A stretch of DNA of 64,000 nucleotides, taken from Pelobates cultripes (lineage: Eukaryota > Chordata > Amphibia > Anura > Pelobatidae). The DNA is taken from assembly GCA_933207985.1 (NCBI GenBank), contig OW240920.1, positions 131,014,167-131,078,166 of the forward strand, written 5' to 3'. The notes under the pieces are model-generated. The model saw nothing but the letters and a program-made list of their open reading frames with translations, was not told where the DNA came from and did not search any database. This document shows positions 48,817 to 60,823 of this stretch, in pieces (position 1 is the first letter of the stretch; each line of letters begins with the position of its first letter). The position numbers were made by a program, and so were the translations under genes.

Positions 48817-51800
48817 TGTAGCCCTAGTCACACTTTCCTGCATGTGACTCACTCAGCCTTCCTAAACACTTCCTGTTAAGAGTCTTCTAATGTTTACACT
48901 TCATTTGGTGCAAATTTTGCTTAATTTAGAATTGCTTATCTCCTGCTCTGTTAACAGCTTGTTAGACTCTGCAGGAGCCTTTCTATGTGTAATTAAAACT
49001 CAATTTAATAAGCAGGCGATAAAAACTTTGTTGCATCTGATTGAAAATGAAACCATTTTGTTTTTATGAAGGTTGTGTCATTCACAGCCAGGGGTGGTGT
49101 GGTTAGGGCCACATAAACAGAAACAAAAGTGATTTAACTCCTAAATGGCAATGATTTGAGCAGTGAAACTTCAGTGGCATGACCTGTACACAAAACTGCT
49201 TCATTAAGCTGAAGTTGTTTTGGTGACTGTAGAGTCCCTTTAATACACAGATTATTATTTTATTTCACCCTTTTCTTTATATATATTGGGTACACTAGAC
49301 AAGACATGTCAACAAAATTAACCCCTGCAGTACTATATGTATGGCACTATTAGAACACGTATGAGTGTGACCAAGGCATGATGGCGAGGCAAAGTCACAC
49401 GAAATTGCAGTGGAGGTGTGTGTTTTTGTTTTTACTTACCTCCACTGCTTTTTTTACTCCAATGATGTCTGCAGTAGGGATTAGTAGGGTAATATAACAA
49501 GGAACTCCCAATTCCACGTATCACAGTTTTGCTTTAATATTTAAATTTCCCAAGTTTTGTAAAAGGAAAATGGACCACATTTGTGATCTTTGCAAGCTGT
49601 AGGAACGCCGACTGGCCACACCTACCGATGTTGTAAGAGCTTTACATGCACAAACTGACCAGGCTTGCATGTGACCAATGATAACTGCTGGTGGTATTGC
49701 AAAGTGAAAATACGGCAAGACCAGGTAAATTGATTTCTGCCAGGTAAACATTGCGTCCGAAGAAAGATCAGTTAAATTAACATTGCTCCATGTCAAAAAT
49801 GAGAAGGTCACCAGAGGAATTGCATAATAAGAAAAAATAAAACACACATCAAAAGTCACAAATAAAGACAATCTTTTATTAGAAAACATTACTTTTGACA
49901 TTTATCTGGAATAGGAGACCAGTTATTCATATTGCAAAACTCCAGAATTAGTGGAGGTATGGGTTTGCCAGATTTTATTCATTATTTCCACGCCACTAAC
50001 ACTGCTGCTGCATTTAAATTTAGTTTAGACTTTGATCGTCCTCAATGGCTTGTGATGGAGGCCCCCAATAGTTATCTTCATCTTATTAAAGAGGTGTTTT
50101 GGATACCTCTTTCTTAACGACCACGGATAGCTAATATGTTCCCATCTGCCAAGACAACGATTAAGACTTGGAATGTTGTACATAAAAAAGTTAAACCTTC
50201 CACAATTTGGGCTACAGCATTCCCTATTTGGTATTAAAAATTGATATTCCTAAGAAACCTGGTGTGGTCCGCTGCTCCCCGCGACGGGGTACACTCCGAA
50301 CCCCAAGGCCCCATCAGTATCTCACTTGTGTCGCCTGGCCATTTATTCTCTTGTGCTTAGGCAAAAATTCCACGTCCTCCACACCGCATCATATCTTTCC
50401 ACCCACCCACCTAACATTGCTACCTCTTCTTCAACCTGTCAGATCTCCTCAAGCCTCTGGAGTCAATCCCAGTGGACCAGGGGTTCCCTGTGTCCCCAAT
50501 GCGTTGAGTTTGGCGACCGAGCCGCTGTGAGTAGGTGCCTTGAGAGTGACTTCTTATATTTCACAATTGTTGAGTCCGAGTTATAAGAAGGACTTCAGCA
50601 AGGTGCACTGCTCATAGTTTATTATATATGTACAAATATAAACAGTTTTTTATTGTTTAGATTTCTGAATAATTTTTTGTTGTTTACTTATTCTTGTAAA
50701 AAATTCATAAACTTTTTAATAAAGAAATTGTGAAAATAAAACATTACTTTTCAGGACATCATTCCTTTAACTATCAATTCATCACCTAACGATATGGGTG
50801 GGGCATTCACCAAATCCCCTCATATTATATTAATATCTAGCTTTCTCCTAATAAAATTTAGTAAGAATTTTGTTATCAAACAAAATTTATTTACTGAAAT
50901 TCAGACAAGCTGCATAACAAAATTTTAATCAACCAAAATGGTTGTCTCAAGTCCTTGGGCAAGGGTAATTATTTGCCAAGTCCTGACTACTAAGGATTGG
51001 CTTCAAACAAAACATCACTCATCACTACCCCTCTGCCTATTAGCAGGTAACCCTTTACCAACTCCCTAAATATTGCGATAGGGCCTTGGTTGACTTAAAT
51101 TACAAAACAACCAAAATTCCCAAAAGAGCAACAGGACCTGACCTACACCTCCCAAAAACTAAGATCAGAGCTGGACTATATTGACGCAAGGCATAGTTTA
51201 TCCCAATTACAGGGTATCAGATCTTCCACCCCCATAATAGATAATTATAAAAACAAGGTCTGAACAGAACTAGATTTAAACAAAACATAATTTATCCCAG
51301 CTACAGGGTACCAGATCTTCAACCCCTCACTCCCCCTACAAAAACCCAATGAAAAACAAAACCAAGTTCAGGGCAGGTCATTTCCCTTTTTTATATGATT
51401 GTTTATGTATGTTTTATTGCACATTTAGACCCTGAAGAAGTCCAGCAAGTGAATGAATTGTGTAGGATCACACTATTATACATTTTTATCTGTACTAATA
51501 AATTGGAGTTTTTGAATTCCAATCCTCAGTCCTACTTATTGTTGCTTGTGTGGAGTCCAGAGCCAGGAGCAAAGGTGACACTGGATAGCCCCCCCCAGAC
51601 ATCTAAAGGGGGGGCACCCAGAGGTGATATACTTACATTCTGTGAGTGATTTTTTATCAGCACAATTTTTATTATTTTATACTTTATTACACTATGTCAG
51701 TATTCTTTTTGTAGATCCACACCTGCATCCCCTACATATTTTGTATTTACGAATAATTTATCCCAAATACAGGGCACGTAACACCCATCTTTCTTAAACA

Positions 51801-52172
51801 CTCCAGTGACCTCAGGAATGTATATAAACATTAAAATGTTCCCTGGCTGAGAAATAAAAGGTCAGGGCAGGACTATATTTAAGCAAATAATAATTTGTCC
51901 CAGATACAGGGTACCAGCTTTTCATCCCCCCCAAAACAAGGTCAGTGCAGGACTATATTCAAGCAGAACATCATTTATCCCAGATACAGGTTACCAGATC
52001 TTCATCGCCCCCCCCTCCCATCCCCCAAACCAATAAGGTCAGAGCAGGACTAGATTCAAGCAGAGCATCATTTATCCCAGATACAGGGTACCAGATCTTC
52101 ACCCTCTGCACCCCCCCAAAAAAATAAATAAAAACAAGGTCAGGGCAGGACTAGATTCAGGCAGAACATAAT
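48817..52172. repeat. Large duplication, copy B
   Basis: Begins 17 bp after the N gap and directly after a hAT-like terminus (48801-48816). A TCA-to-TGA change, seen on the minus strand, cuts a 168-codon open frame of copy A to 126 codons here. It continues without a break into satellite units. Confidence 0.95.
49897..50737 (+). pseudogene. 5'-truncated L1/Tx1-like LINE (copy B)
   Basis: The duplicate of the 45907-46747 insertion, with the same GGMGLPDF signature, 3' end and 14-bp target duplication. It predates the duplication or haplotype split. One substitution (C to G near 50453) distinguishes it. Confidence 0.8.
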
Positions 52173-52230
52173 TTGTCCCAAATCTTCACCCTCCGCCCCC
52201 TCCCAAAAAATAATAATAAAAAAACAAGGT

Positions 52231-55200
52231 CAGGGCAGGACTATATTGAAGCAGAGCATGATTTATCCCAGATACTGGGTACCAGATCTCCATCATCCCT
52301 GGCTGAGTAATACAAGGTCAGGGCAGGACTATATTGAAGCAGAGCATGATTTATCCCAGATACTGGGTACCAGATCCCCATCATCCCTGGCTGAGTAATA
52401 CAAGGTCAGGGCAGGACTATATTGAAGCAGAGCATGATTTATCCCAGATACTGGGTACCAGATCTCCCTCATCCCTGGCTGAGTAATACAAGGTCAGGGC
52501 AGGACTATATTGAAGCAGAGCATGATTTATCCCAGATACTGGGTACCAGATCTCCCCCATCCCTGGCTGAGTAATACAAGGTCAGGGCAGGACTATATTG
52601 AAGCAGAGCATGATTTATCCCAGATACTGGATACCAGATCTCCATCATCCATGGCTGAGTAATACAAGGTCAGGGCAGGACTATATTGAAGCAGAGCATG
52701 ATTTATCCCAGATACTGGGTACCAGATCTCCATCACCCCTGGCTGAGTAATACAAGGTCAGGGCAGGACTATATTGAAGCAGAGCATGATTTATCCCAGA
52801 TACTGGGTACGAGATCTCCCTCATCCCTGGCTGAGTAATACAAGGTCAGGGCAGGACTATATTGAAGCAGAGCATGATTTATCCCAGATACTGGGTACCA
52901 GATCTCCCCCATCCCTGGCTGAGTAATGCAAGGTCAGGGCAGGACTATATTGAAGCAGAGCATTATTTATCCCAGATACTGGGTACCAGATCTCCCCCAT
53001 CCCTGGCTGAGTAATACAAGGTCAGGGCAGGACTATATTGAAGCAGAGCATGTTTTATCCCAGATACTGGGTACCAGATCTCCCCTATCCCTGGCTGAGT
53101 AATACAAAGTCAGGGCAGGACTATATTGAAGCAGAGCATGCTTTATCCCAGATACTGGGTACCAGATCTCCCCCATCCCTGGCTGAGTAATACAAGGTCA
53201 GGCATGACTATATTGAAGCAGAGCATGATTTATCCCAGATACTGGGTACCAGATCTCCCCCATCCCTGGCTGAGTAATACAAGGTCAGGGCAGGACTATA
53301 TTGAAGCAGAGCATGATTTATCCCAGATACTGGGTACCAGATCTCCCCCATCCCTGGTTGAGTAATACAAGGTCAGGGCAGGACTATATTGAAGAAGAGC
53401 ATGATTTATCCCAGATACTGGGTACCAGATCTCCCCCATCCCTGGCTGAGTAATACAAGGTCAGGGCAGGACTATATTGAAGCAGAGCATGATTTATCCC
53501 AGATACTGGGTACCAGATCTTCCCCATCCCTGGCTGAGTAATACAAGGTCAGGGCAGGACTATATTGAAGCAGAGCATTATTTATCCCAGATACTGGGTA
53601 CCAGATCTCCCCCATCCCTGGCTGAGTAATACAAGGTCAGGGCAGGACTATATTGAAGCAGAGCATGATTTATCCCAGATACTGGGTACCAGATATCCCC
53701 CATCCCTGGCTGAGTAATACAAGGTCAGGGCAGGACTATATTGAAGCAGAGCATGCTTTATCCCAGATACTGGGTACCAGATCTCCCCCATCCCTGGCTG
53801 AGCAATACAAGGTCAGGGCAGGACTATATTGAAGCAGAGCATGATTTATCCCAGATACTGGGTACCAGATCTCCCCCATCCCTGGCTGAGCAATACAAGG
53901 TCAGGGCAGGACTATATTGAAGCAGAGCATGATTTATCCCAGATACTGTGTACCAAATCTCCATCATCCCTGGCTGAGTAATACAAGGTCAGGGCAGGAC
54001 TATATTGAAGCAGAGCATGATTTATCCCAGATACTGTGTACCAAATCTCCATCATCCCTTGCTAAGTAATACAAGGTCAGGGCAGGACTATATTGAAGCA
54101 GAGCATGATTTATCCCAGATACTGGGTACCAGATCTCCATCATCCCTAGCTGAGTAATACAAGGTCAGGGCAGGACTATATTGAAGCAGAGCATGATTTA
54201 TCCCAGATACTGGGTACCAGATCTCCCCCATCCCTGGCTGAGTAATACAAGGTCAGGGCAGGACTATATTGAAGCAGAGCATGATTTATCCCAGATACTG
54301 GGTACCAGATCTCCCCAATCCCTGGCTGAGTAATACAAGGTCAGGGCAGGACTATATTGAAGCAGAGCATGATTTATCCCAGATACTGGGTACCAGATCT
54401 CCATCATCCCTGGCTGAGTAATTCAAGGTCAGGGCAGGACTATATTGAAGAAGAGCATGATTTATTCCAGATACTGAGTACCAGATCTCCCCCATCCCTG
54501 GCTGAGTAATACAAGGTCAGGGCAGGACTATATTGAAGCAGAGCATGATTTATCCCAGATACTGGGTACCAGATCTCCCCCATCCCTGGCTGAGTAATAC
54601 AAGGTCAGGGCAGGACTATATTGAAGCAGAGCATGATTTATCCCAGATACTGGGTACCAGATCTCCCCCATCCCTGGTTGAGTAATACAAGGTCAGGGCA
54701 GGACTATATTGAAGAAGAGCATGATTTATCCCAGATACTGGGTACCAGATCTCCCCCATCCCTGGCTGAGTAATACAAGGTCAGGGCAGGACTATATTGA
54801 AGCAGAGCATGATTTATCCCAGATACTGGGTACCAGATCTTCCCCATCCCTGGCTGAGTAATACAAGGTCAGGGCAGGACTATATTGAAGCAGAGCATTA
54901 TTTATCCCAGATACTGGGTACCAGATCTCCCCCATCCCTGGCTGAGTAATACAAGGTCAGGGCAGGACTATATTGAAGCAGAGCATGACCTATCCCAGAT
55001 ACTGGGTACCAGATCTCCCCATCCCCGGCTGAGTAACAAGGTCAGGGCAGGACCATATTGAAGCAGAGCATATTTATCCCAGAGTACCAGATCTCCCCAT
55101 CCCTGGCTGAGTAATACAAGGTCAGGGCAGGACTATATTGAAGCAGAGCATGATTTATCCCAGATACTGGGTACCAGATCTCCCCCATCCCTGGCTGAGT

Positions 55201-56711
55201 AATACAAGGTCAGAGCAGGACTATATTGAAGCAGAGCATGATTTATCCCAGATACTGGGTACCAGATCTCCATCATCCCTGGCTGAGTAATACAAGGTCA
55301 GGGCAGGACAATATTGAAGCAGAGCATGATTTATCCCAGATACTGGGTAAAAGATCTCCCCCATCCCTGGCTGAGTAATACAAGGTCAGGGCAGGACTAT
55401 ATTGAAGCAAGGCATGATTTATCCCAGATACTGGGTACCAGATCTCCCCCATCCCTGGCTGAGTAATACAAGGTCAGGGCAGGACTATATTGAAGCAGAG
55501 CATGATTTATCCCAGATACTGGGTACCAGATCTCCCCCATCCCTGGCTGAGTAATACAAGGTCAGGGCAGGACTATATTGAAGCAGAGCATGATTTATCC
55601 CAGATACTGGGTACCAGATCTCCCCCATCCCTGGCTGAGTAATACAAGGTCAGGGCAGGACTATATTGAAGCAGAGCATTATTTATCCCAGATACTGGGT
55701 ACCAGATCTCCCCCATCCCTGGCTGAGTAATACAAGGTCAGGGCAGGACTATATTGAAGCAGAGCATGATTTTATCCCAGATACTGGGTACCAGATCTCC
55801 CCCATCCCTGGCTGAGTAATACAAGGTCAGAGCAGGACTATATTGAAGCAGAGCATGATTTATCCCAGATACTGGGTACCAGATCTCCATCATCCCTGGC
55901 TGAGTAATACAAGGTCAGGGCAGGACTATATTGAAGCAGAGCATGATTTATCCCAGATACTGGGTAAAAGATCTCCCCCATCCCTGGCTGAGTAATACAA
56001 GGTCAGGGCAGGACTATATTGAAGCAGAGCATGATTTATCCCAGATACTGGGTACCAGATCTCCCCCATCCCTGGCTGAGTAATACAAGGTCAGGGCAGG
56101 ACTATATTGAAGCAGAGCATGATATATCCCAGATACTGGGTACCAGATCTCCCCCATCCCTGGCTGAGTAATACAAGGTCAGAGCAGGACTATATTGAAG
56201 CAGAGCATGATTTATCCCAGGTACTGGGTACCAGATCTCCCCCATCCCTGGCTGAGTAATACAAGGTCAGGGCAGGACTATATTGAAGCAGAGCATGATT
56301 TATCCCAGATACTGGGTACCAGATCTCCCCCATCCCTGGCTGAGTAATACAAGGTCAGGGCAGGACTATATTGAAGCACAGCATGATTTATCCCAGATAC
56401 TGGGTACCAGAGCTCCCCCATCCCTGGCTGAGTAATACAAGGTCAGGGCAGGACTATATTGAAGCAGAGCATGATTTATCCCAGATACTGGGTACCAGAT
56501 CTCCCCCATCCCTGGGTGAGTAATACAAGGTCAGGGCAGGACTATATTGAAGCAGATCATGATTTATCCCAGATACTGGGTACCAGATCTCCCCCATCCC
56601 TGGCTGAGTAATACAAGGTCAGGGCAGGACTATATTGAAGCAGATCATGATTTATCCCAGATACTGGGTACCAGATCTCCCCCATCCCTGGGTGAGTAAT
56701 ACAAGGTCAGC
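52231..56711. repeat. 88-bp satellite array, about 51 units
   Basis: Unit phrases: GGGCAGGACTATATTGAAGC, GAGCATGATTTATCCCAGAT, ACTGGGTACCAGATCTCCCC and CATCCCTGGCTGAGTAATAC. KpnI (GGTACC) and BglII (AGATCT) sites fall in most units. Variant units show block copying: a group with TGGTTGAG, GAAGAAGAGC, GATCTTCCCC and GCATTATTTA occurs near 53350-53580 and again exactly 1,320 bp (15 units) later. A TGGGTAAAAG variant recurs about 7 units apart (55343, 55961). Units near 55020-55100 are damaged. Confidence 0.97.
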
Positions 56712-56749
56712 CTGGGCTCAGCCTCTCCCAATCTCTAACATGGGGGACC

Positions 56750-57150
56750 ATGGTAACACCCAGCTCCAGCAGGTCTGCCCACCATCACTACGCCCCACTA
56801 GGAAACCATGAGCCTCAGCCATCAGGCAGGCAGGCTGGCAGGCTCTGTGCACACTGACACACACACACACAGTGAGCCCAGCTAGCCCCGCCTCCGTGCG
56901 CGCTCCCTCCCGCTCTGTCTCTCTCTCTCCATCCCCGCCCGCGTGCACCGTGCGCGCTCCCCGCATCTCTCTCCCCCCCCCTTGCGCGCGCTCCCGGAGC
57001 TGATGCTGCTGCTGCTGCTGCGGGAGAAGAAGAGGGCAAACCGGAGGGAGGCCACCGGGCCGGACACACCCGGAACGGACACACAGCGGGGTGAGACACC
57101 GAGCATCCATCCCTGGGGGAGAATAGCCCATATTATATACTGATATCGCG
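56750..57150 (+). promoter_or_regulatory. CpG-rich putative promoter and first exon of the next gene
   Basis: The only extended CpG-dense stretch outside an LTR. It has GC-box sequence CCCCGCCC (about 56933), CGCGCGC clusters, pyrimidine tracts and no TATA box, as in housekeeping or neuronal CpG promoters. A purine-rich possible exon (about 56940-57090) contains (CTG)5 and ends with a good donor CGGG|GTGAGA at 57091. No recognisable protein is encoded, so it would be 5' UTR. By synteny with mammals the gene could be nlgn3; no neuroligin coding exon is in the window. Confidence 0.5.
57004..57020 (+). repeat. (CTG)5 run in the CpG segment
   Basis: Five CTG triplets follow an ATG, so a short upstream open frame starting MLLLLLREKK exists if this part is transcribed. 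Its context is 5' UTR-like. Confidence 0.8.
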
Positions 57151-57269
57151 ATAGGAGGCAGAATGGGTCTGAATTACCCCCCCCATACCCCCCATGCCCC
57201 CCATCCATGGTCTGTCAGTGTGTCTCGGTGCTGTACCGCCCTGTCTGTATGGATATAACGCAGATTGCA

Positions 57270-57680
57270 TCACCCTAGCCTGTGTTTATATCACGATATA
57301 ATGTCATTATTATACGGGACTGTTTATATCACGATATAATGCCATTATTATACAGAGACTGTGTTTATATCACGATATAATGTCATTATTATACAGGGAC
57401 TGTGCTTATATCACGATATAATGCCATTATTATACAGGGACTGTGTTTATATCACGATATAATGCCATTATTACACGGGGGCTGTTTATATCATGATATA
57501 ATGCCATTATTATACGAGGACTGTGTTTATATCACGATATAATGCCATTATTATACGGGGACTGTGTTTATATCACAATATAATGTCATTATTATACGGG
57601 ACTATGTTTATATCATGGTATAATGTAATTATACGGGGACTGTGTTTATATCACGATATAATGTCATTATTATACAGGGA
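57270..57680. repeat. 38-41-bp minisatellite, about 10 units
   Basis: Units contain TTTATATCACGATATAATG, CATTATTATAC and GGGACTGTG. TATATCACGATATA is nearly self-complementary, so each unit can fold. Spacing between units varies (38, 41, 41). It begins about 180 bp after the putative splice donor. Confidence 0.9.
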
Positions 57681-57969
57681 TCAGACAGGGATGGCATGTA
57701 TATAGCTCACATTAACCAGCCAGGATCTAACAAACCCCCCATCACCTCCTACACCAGCACTGCTCACACACACAGGGCTATTAATACATTAATTGTGGGG
57801 TTTAAATATCTGTACACACAGTTATATCCACTGTTACCTGTCTGTATATGGGGATGTGCACTCAACCAGGTACTCTCAGGATTACATAATGTGTATAATA
57901 ACCCATATAGGCAAGACATTCAAATATGTGAGCTCCCATTTGGAATGGGAAAATACAGAATTCTGTGTA

Positions 57970-58020
57970 TCTTATCCTATCTATGTATGTATCTATGTAT
58001 GTATCTATCTATCTATCTAG
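57970..58020. repeat. (ATCT)n/(ATGT)n microsatellite
   Basis: Tetranucleotide runs CTATCTATGTATGTATCTAT followed by pure (CTAT)n. Simple sequence. Confidence 0.9.
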
Positions 58021-60649
58021 AATAAAGATAGATATGTATGTATGATCATAATATATAATGTGTTCTTGTGTGTACATAGAATATCTTTTAGCAGGTGCAT
58101 TTGAGAAGTAGGAAAAACAATGATTTGATGAATGGTATTCTTTAACTAGTGTGCCCATCTGTACCCATTTAGTCCCAGATATGCCCACAGTCCTTAATAG
58201 ACCAGTGCCACCATTTTTCTTAACGAATAGCAGTGTGTTTCTCAGTCATTTGCATATTCTTTAATTTCCTTCCTCTGCTGGAAGGGTATTCCCTAAATCT
58301 ATCACCTTTTTCACATCCCTTTCAGTGAAGTGTTACTTCATCTCATTTCTCCCGTCACCCACCATTTGGCCTCATCATTTAGTTCTCAGGATATACGCTC
58401 TCCTCCTGTGCTTTTGATGGATCTATTTCTGTCTCTTATCTGCCATTTATGTTAAGTACATATGTTGAAATATGCATGTTTTTGGGCCCAGCCCTGTGAA
58501 TAGTTATCAAATGACCCGTTTGTTTGCGGTTTCAGTCGGCTAATGCGATTACTAGGAGATAAACTCTACAGATACCCTTTTAGTTGAGGGTCCTTGTTCA
58601 GATGGTGTCATTAAAGGTACCTCAGTCTCTACTCTCAAAACACTTCTTTTGAAATAGGCTACATTGAGGCAAAGTCATTCTAAAATCTTTCTCAATTTAG
58701 CGACGTAATAAAGAGTGAGTTGTCTTGAATTGAGCTTTGCATTATTCATAACAAAAATGCCAAATTTTTTAAAAATAAATAAGTTAGAATTTTTTGGCCA
58801 ACATTATTCAGCTCTCTTTCACTCACTGTTTAGTGAATAAATCCCTTCAAAGTATACATCCTTACATCAGCATACGCCTGTATTTCTGAAACTTTTTGGT
58901 TTGGCATATAATCGTTGTACCTCTTAAAATAATCACCCCCCCTCCCCATCCCAGTGTAATATCTCTCTTATAATATTTATTTTAGTTGGTTTTGCTAATT
59001 TCTCATATTCATTCTCTAAGTGCGTGTGCGTAGTGGTGTGTAAACCTAAAATCAACAAGTACGCCATCCCCTCAAATTGCAATACTTTAAGTACAAAACG
59101 GTACCCTGCTTATAAAACCAATCTCATTAATATCCTGTGTAATGTCTATCCAGAGCTAGTCTGCGCTTTTATTGAGGGACACTTGGGAAGCTGCATCCAT
59201 TTTAATGTATCTTTGCAGTTTGTTCGTTTTCATTAGAGTGTAGTAACTGAATTATATGTATGTCTTGCAAACCTCCGTGAATGCCTGATATTCTGCAGAC
59301 ATTATTCTGTAGACAAGTGCTGCTTACTGTAGAATAATGGAAATATTGTGAATCAGGTTCTTTTATATATTTTTTTTCTGCCGAAAAATATATTGATTTT
59401 TTTCTTTAAATTTCCTTTAGGTTTGTTAGTTGGTTAACAGACTAATGCACGTGAGCCATGGTGTGTTGGTGTACTTACAATCACTTTGTAAGATGGGGTC
59501 ATTTGTAAAGGCCTAGCAATTAAGGTTTTTCCATCTACCTTATGTCAACCCAGAATGAAGACGCTTTTTTGCTCCTAGGTATATTTCTGTTGGTGTGTAA
59601 AGTTTATTAGCATTTTATCTAATTAGATCGACTCCTTAGTATATCCATCTGCCTCCTCAGTTCAATAAACATTTGGCAAAGTGTACCCCAGGTGCTTTTC
59701 ATGAATGGAGGTTTATGAATTCACTTGAGCAAAGTATATTGTTTTGGGAATATGAGCTTGCCAGCCAATCTATCTATTATATGCTAGTTACTGGTTACAT
59801 TATTCCAGGTTATTATGTTGCCCTTACTTACACATACTTGATGGCTTTGTGGAGGGGTCATTTAAAGTACCTCCAAGTTAAGGTTTATTCTTGATTTTGT
59901 TTTGTTTTTTAAATTATGTCTGTAACATGACAAAAAAATACATAAAACATAAACAAAACTTGGAGCAACCTTTAATCGTGTCTCTGCTGTTTCGGTTAGT
60001 TTTATGAGACTATCCTGAATTATCGATGTCTCCAAAGTGTGTTATTAAAACGAATATTTAGGTTAATTGTCTCTCAAGAGACTCATAGTTAAATGCTTAC
60101 CAAAGTTTTGGGACAAATCACTCTAATCTCCCAAATGTTTGTGCTAAGAGCCAATATCTTGTTTTATTCCACAGAGTCCATTGGTCGACATGAGAATTTG
60201 TAGATTATGAATGTTGTCATTTTTTTTGGTCCCGTTTTGATTATTTTGGGGGAAATTTCCACACTATATATTTTTTCAATTCTTCTAAAGGTCAGAGAGA
60301 GGTGTCTCCTAGCAGTATTTTAAATGGAAGAACACTTTTAAAGCTTGGACACTATTAAAATAATGTAATATACTGGAACAGATAATTAATAAATCATTTC
60401 ATGATGGAAGTAAATTAAAAACAAAATGGAACTTGAGAGCTGCAGCTGGCCTCTTTTTAGAAATTACTGCTTTAGGTATTCCAACACTGTTTGTTTGGTA
60501 GTTTATGGGTGGCCAAGCTTTCTAAAATCACTCATTAAAGTACATTTATCTCTCGCACGGTTTATCTATATGCTTTCTCTTGTTAATGTCCTTGGAACAC
60601 AGAAGCAGAGCTTGTTCTGTGTACATCCTATATAAATCTAAAGGCAGCT
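58021..60649. other. Putative intron DNA, no exon recognised
   Basis: About 2.6 kb without clear repeats. No coding frame with known homology was seen, and splice-like signals without coding support were not called. If the CpG segment is a promoter, this is first-intron DNA. Confidence 0.4.
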
Positions 60650-60728
60650 TACCCTCTTAAGGACACAGCTTCAGAAGTAAAAAGCCAGCGTGACTGAATA
60701 TTTCCGTCATATGTCCTTAAGGGGTTAC
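60650..60728. mobile_element. Short palindromic MITE, second copy
   Basis: CTCTTAAGGACACAGCTTCAG...GTCCTTAAGGGGTTA, the same family as 35440-35522 in the other orientation (the TTCAGAAGT phrase is shared). The left terminus is damaged. Confidence 0.6.
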
Positions 60729-60823
60729 CCTAAAAAATGTATTTCCCAACTTGTGATTTAAATCTTACCCAGTTCCATGCCACACATCAAGCACAGGCCC
60801 AAAGCAAATCCCTTTAAAATTGC

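Noticed and set aside
53126..53365. Open frame of 79 codons in the satellite
   Set aside because: It is repeat-derived; neighbouring units have indels and no start or splice context is shared.
56718..57208. Three overlapping minus-strand open frames in the CpG segment
   Set aside because: High G+C lowers stop frequency; composition is Arg/Gly/Pro/Ser-rich with no domain, so they look like CpG-island artefacts.
57640..58025. A 127-codon open frame starting in the 40-bp array
   Set aside because: It begins in tandem repeats and ends in a tetranucleotide microsatellite; no domain.
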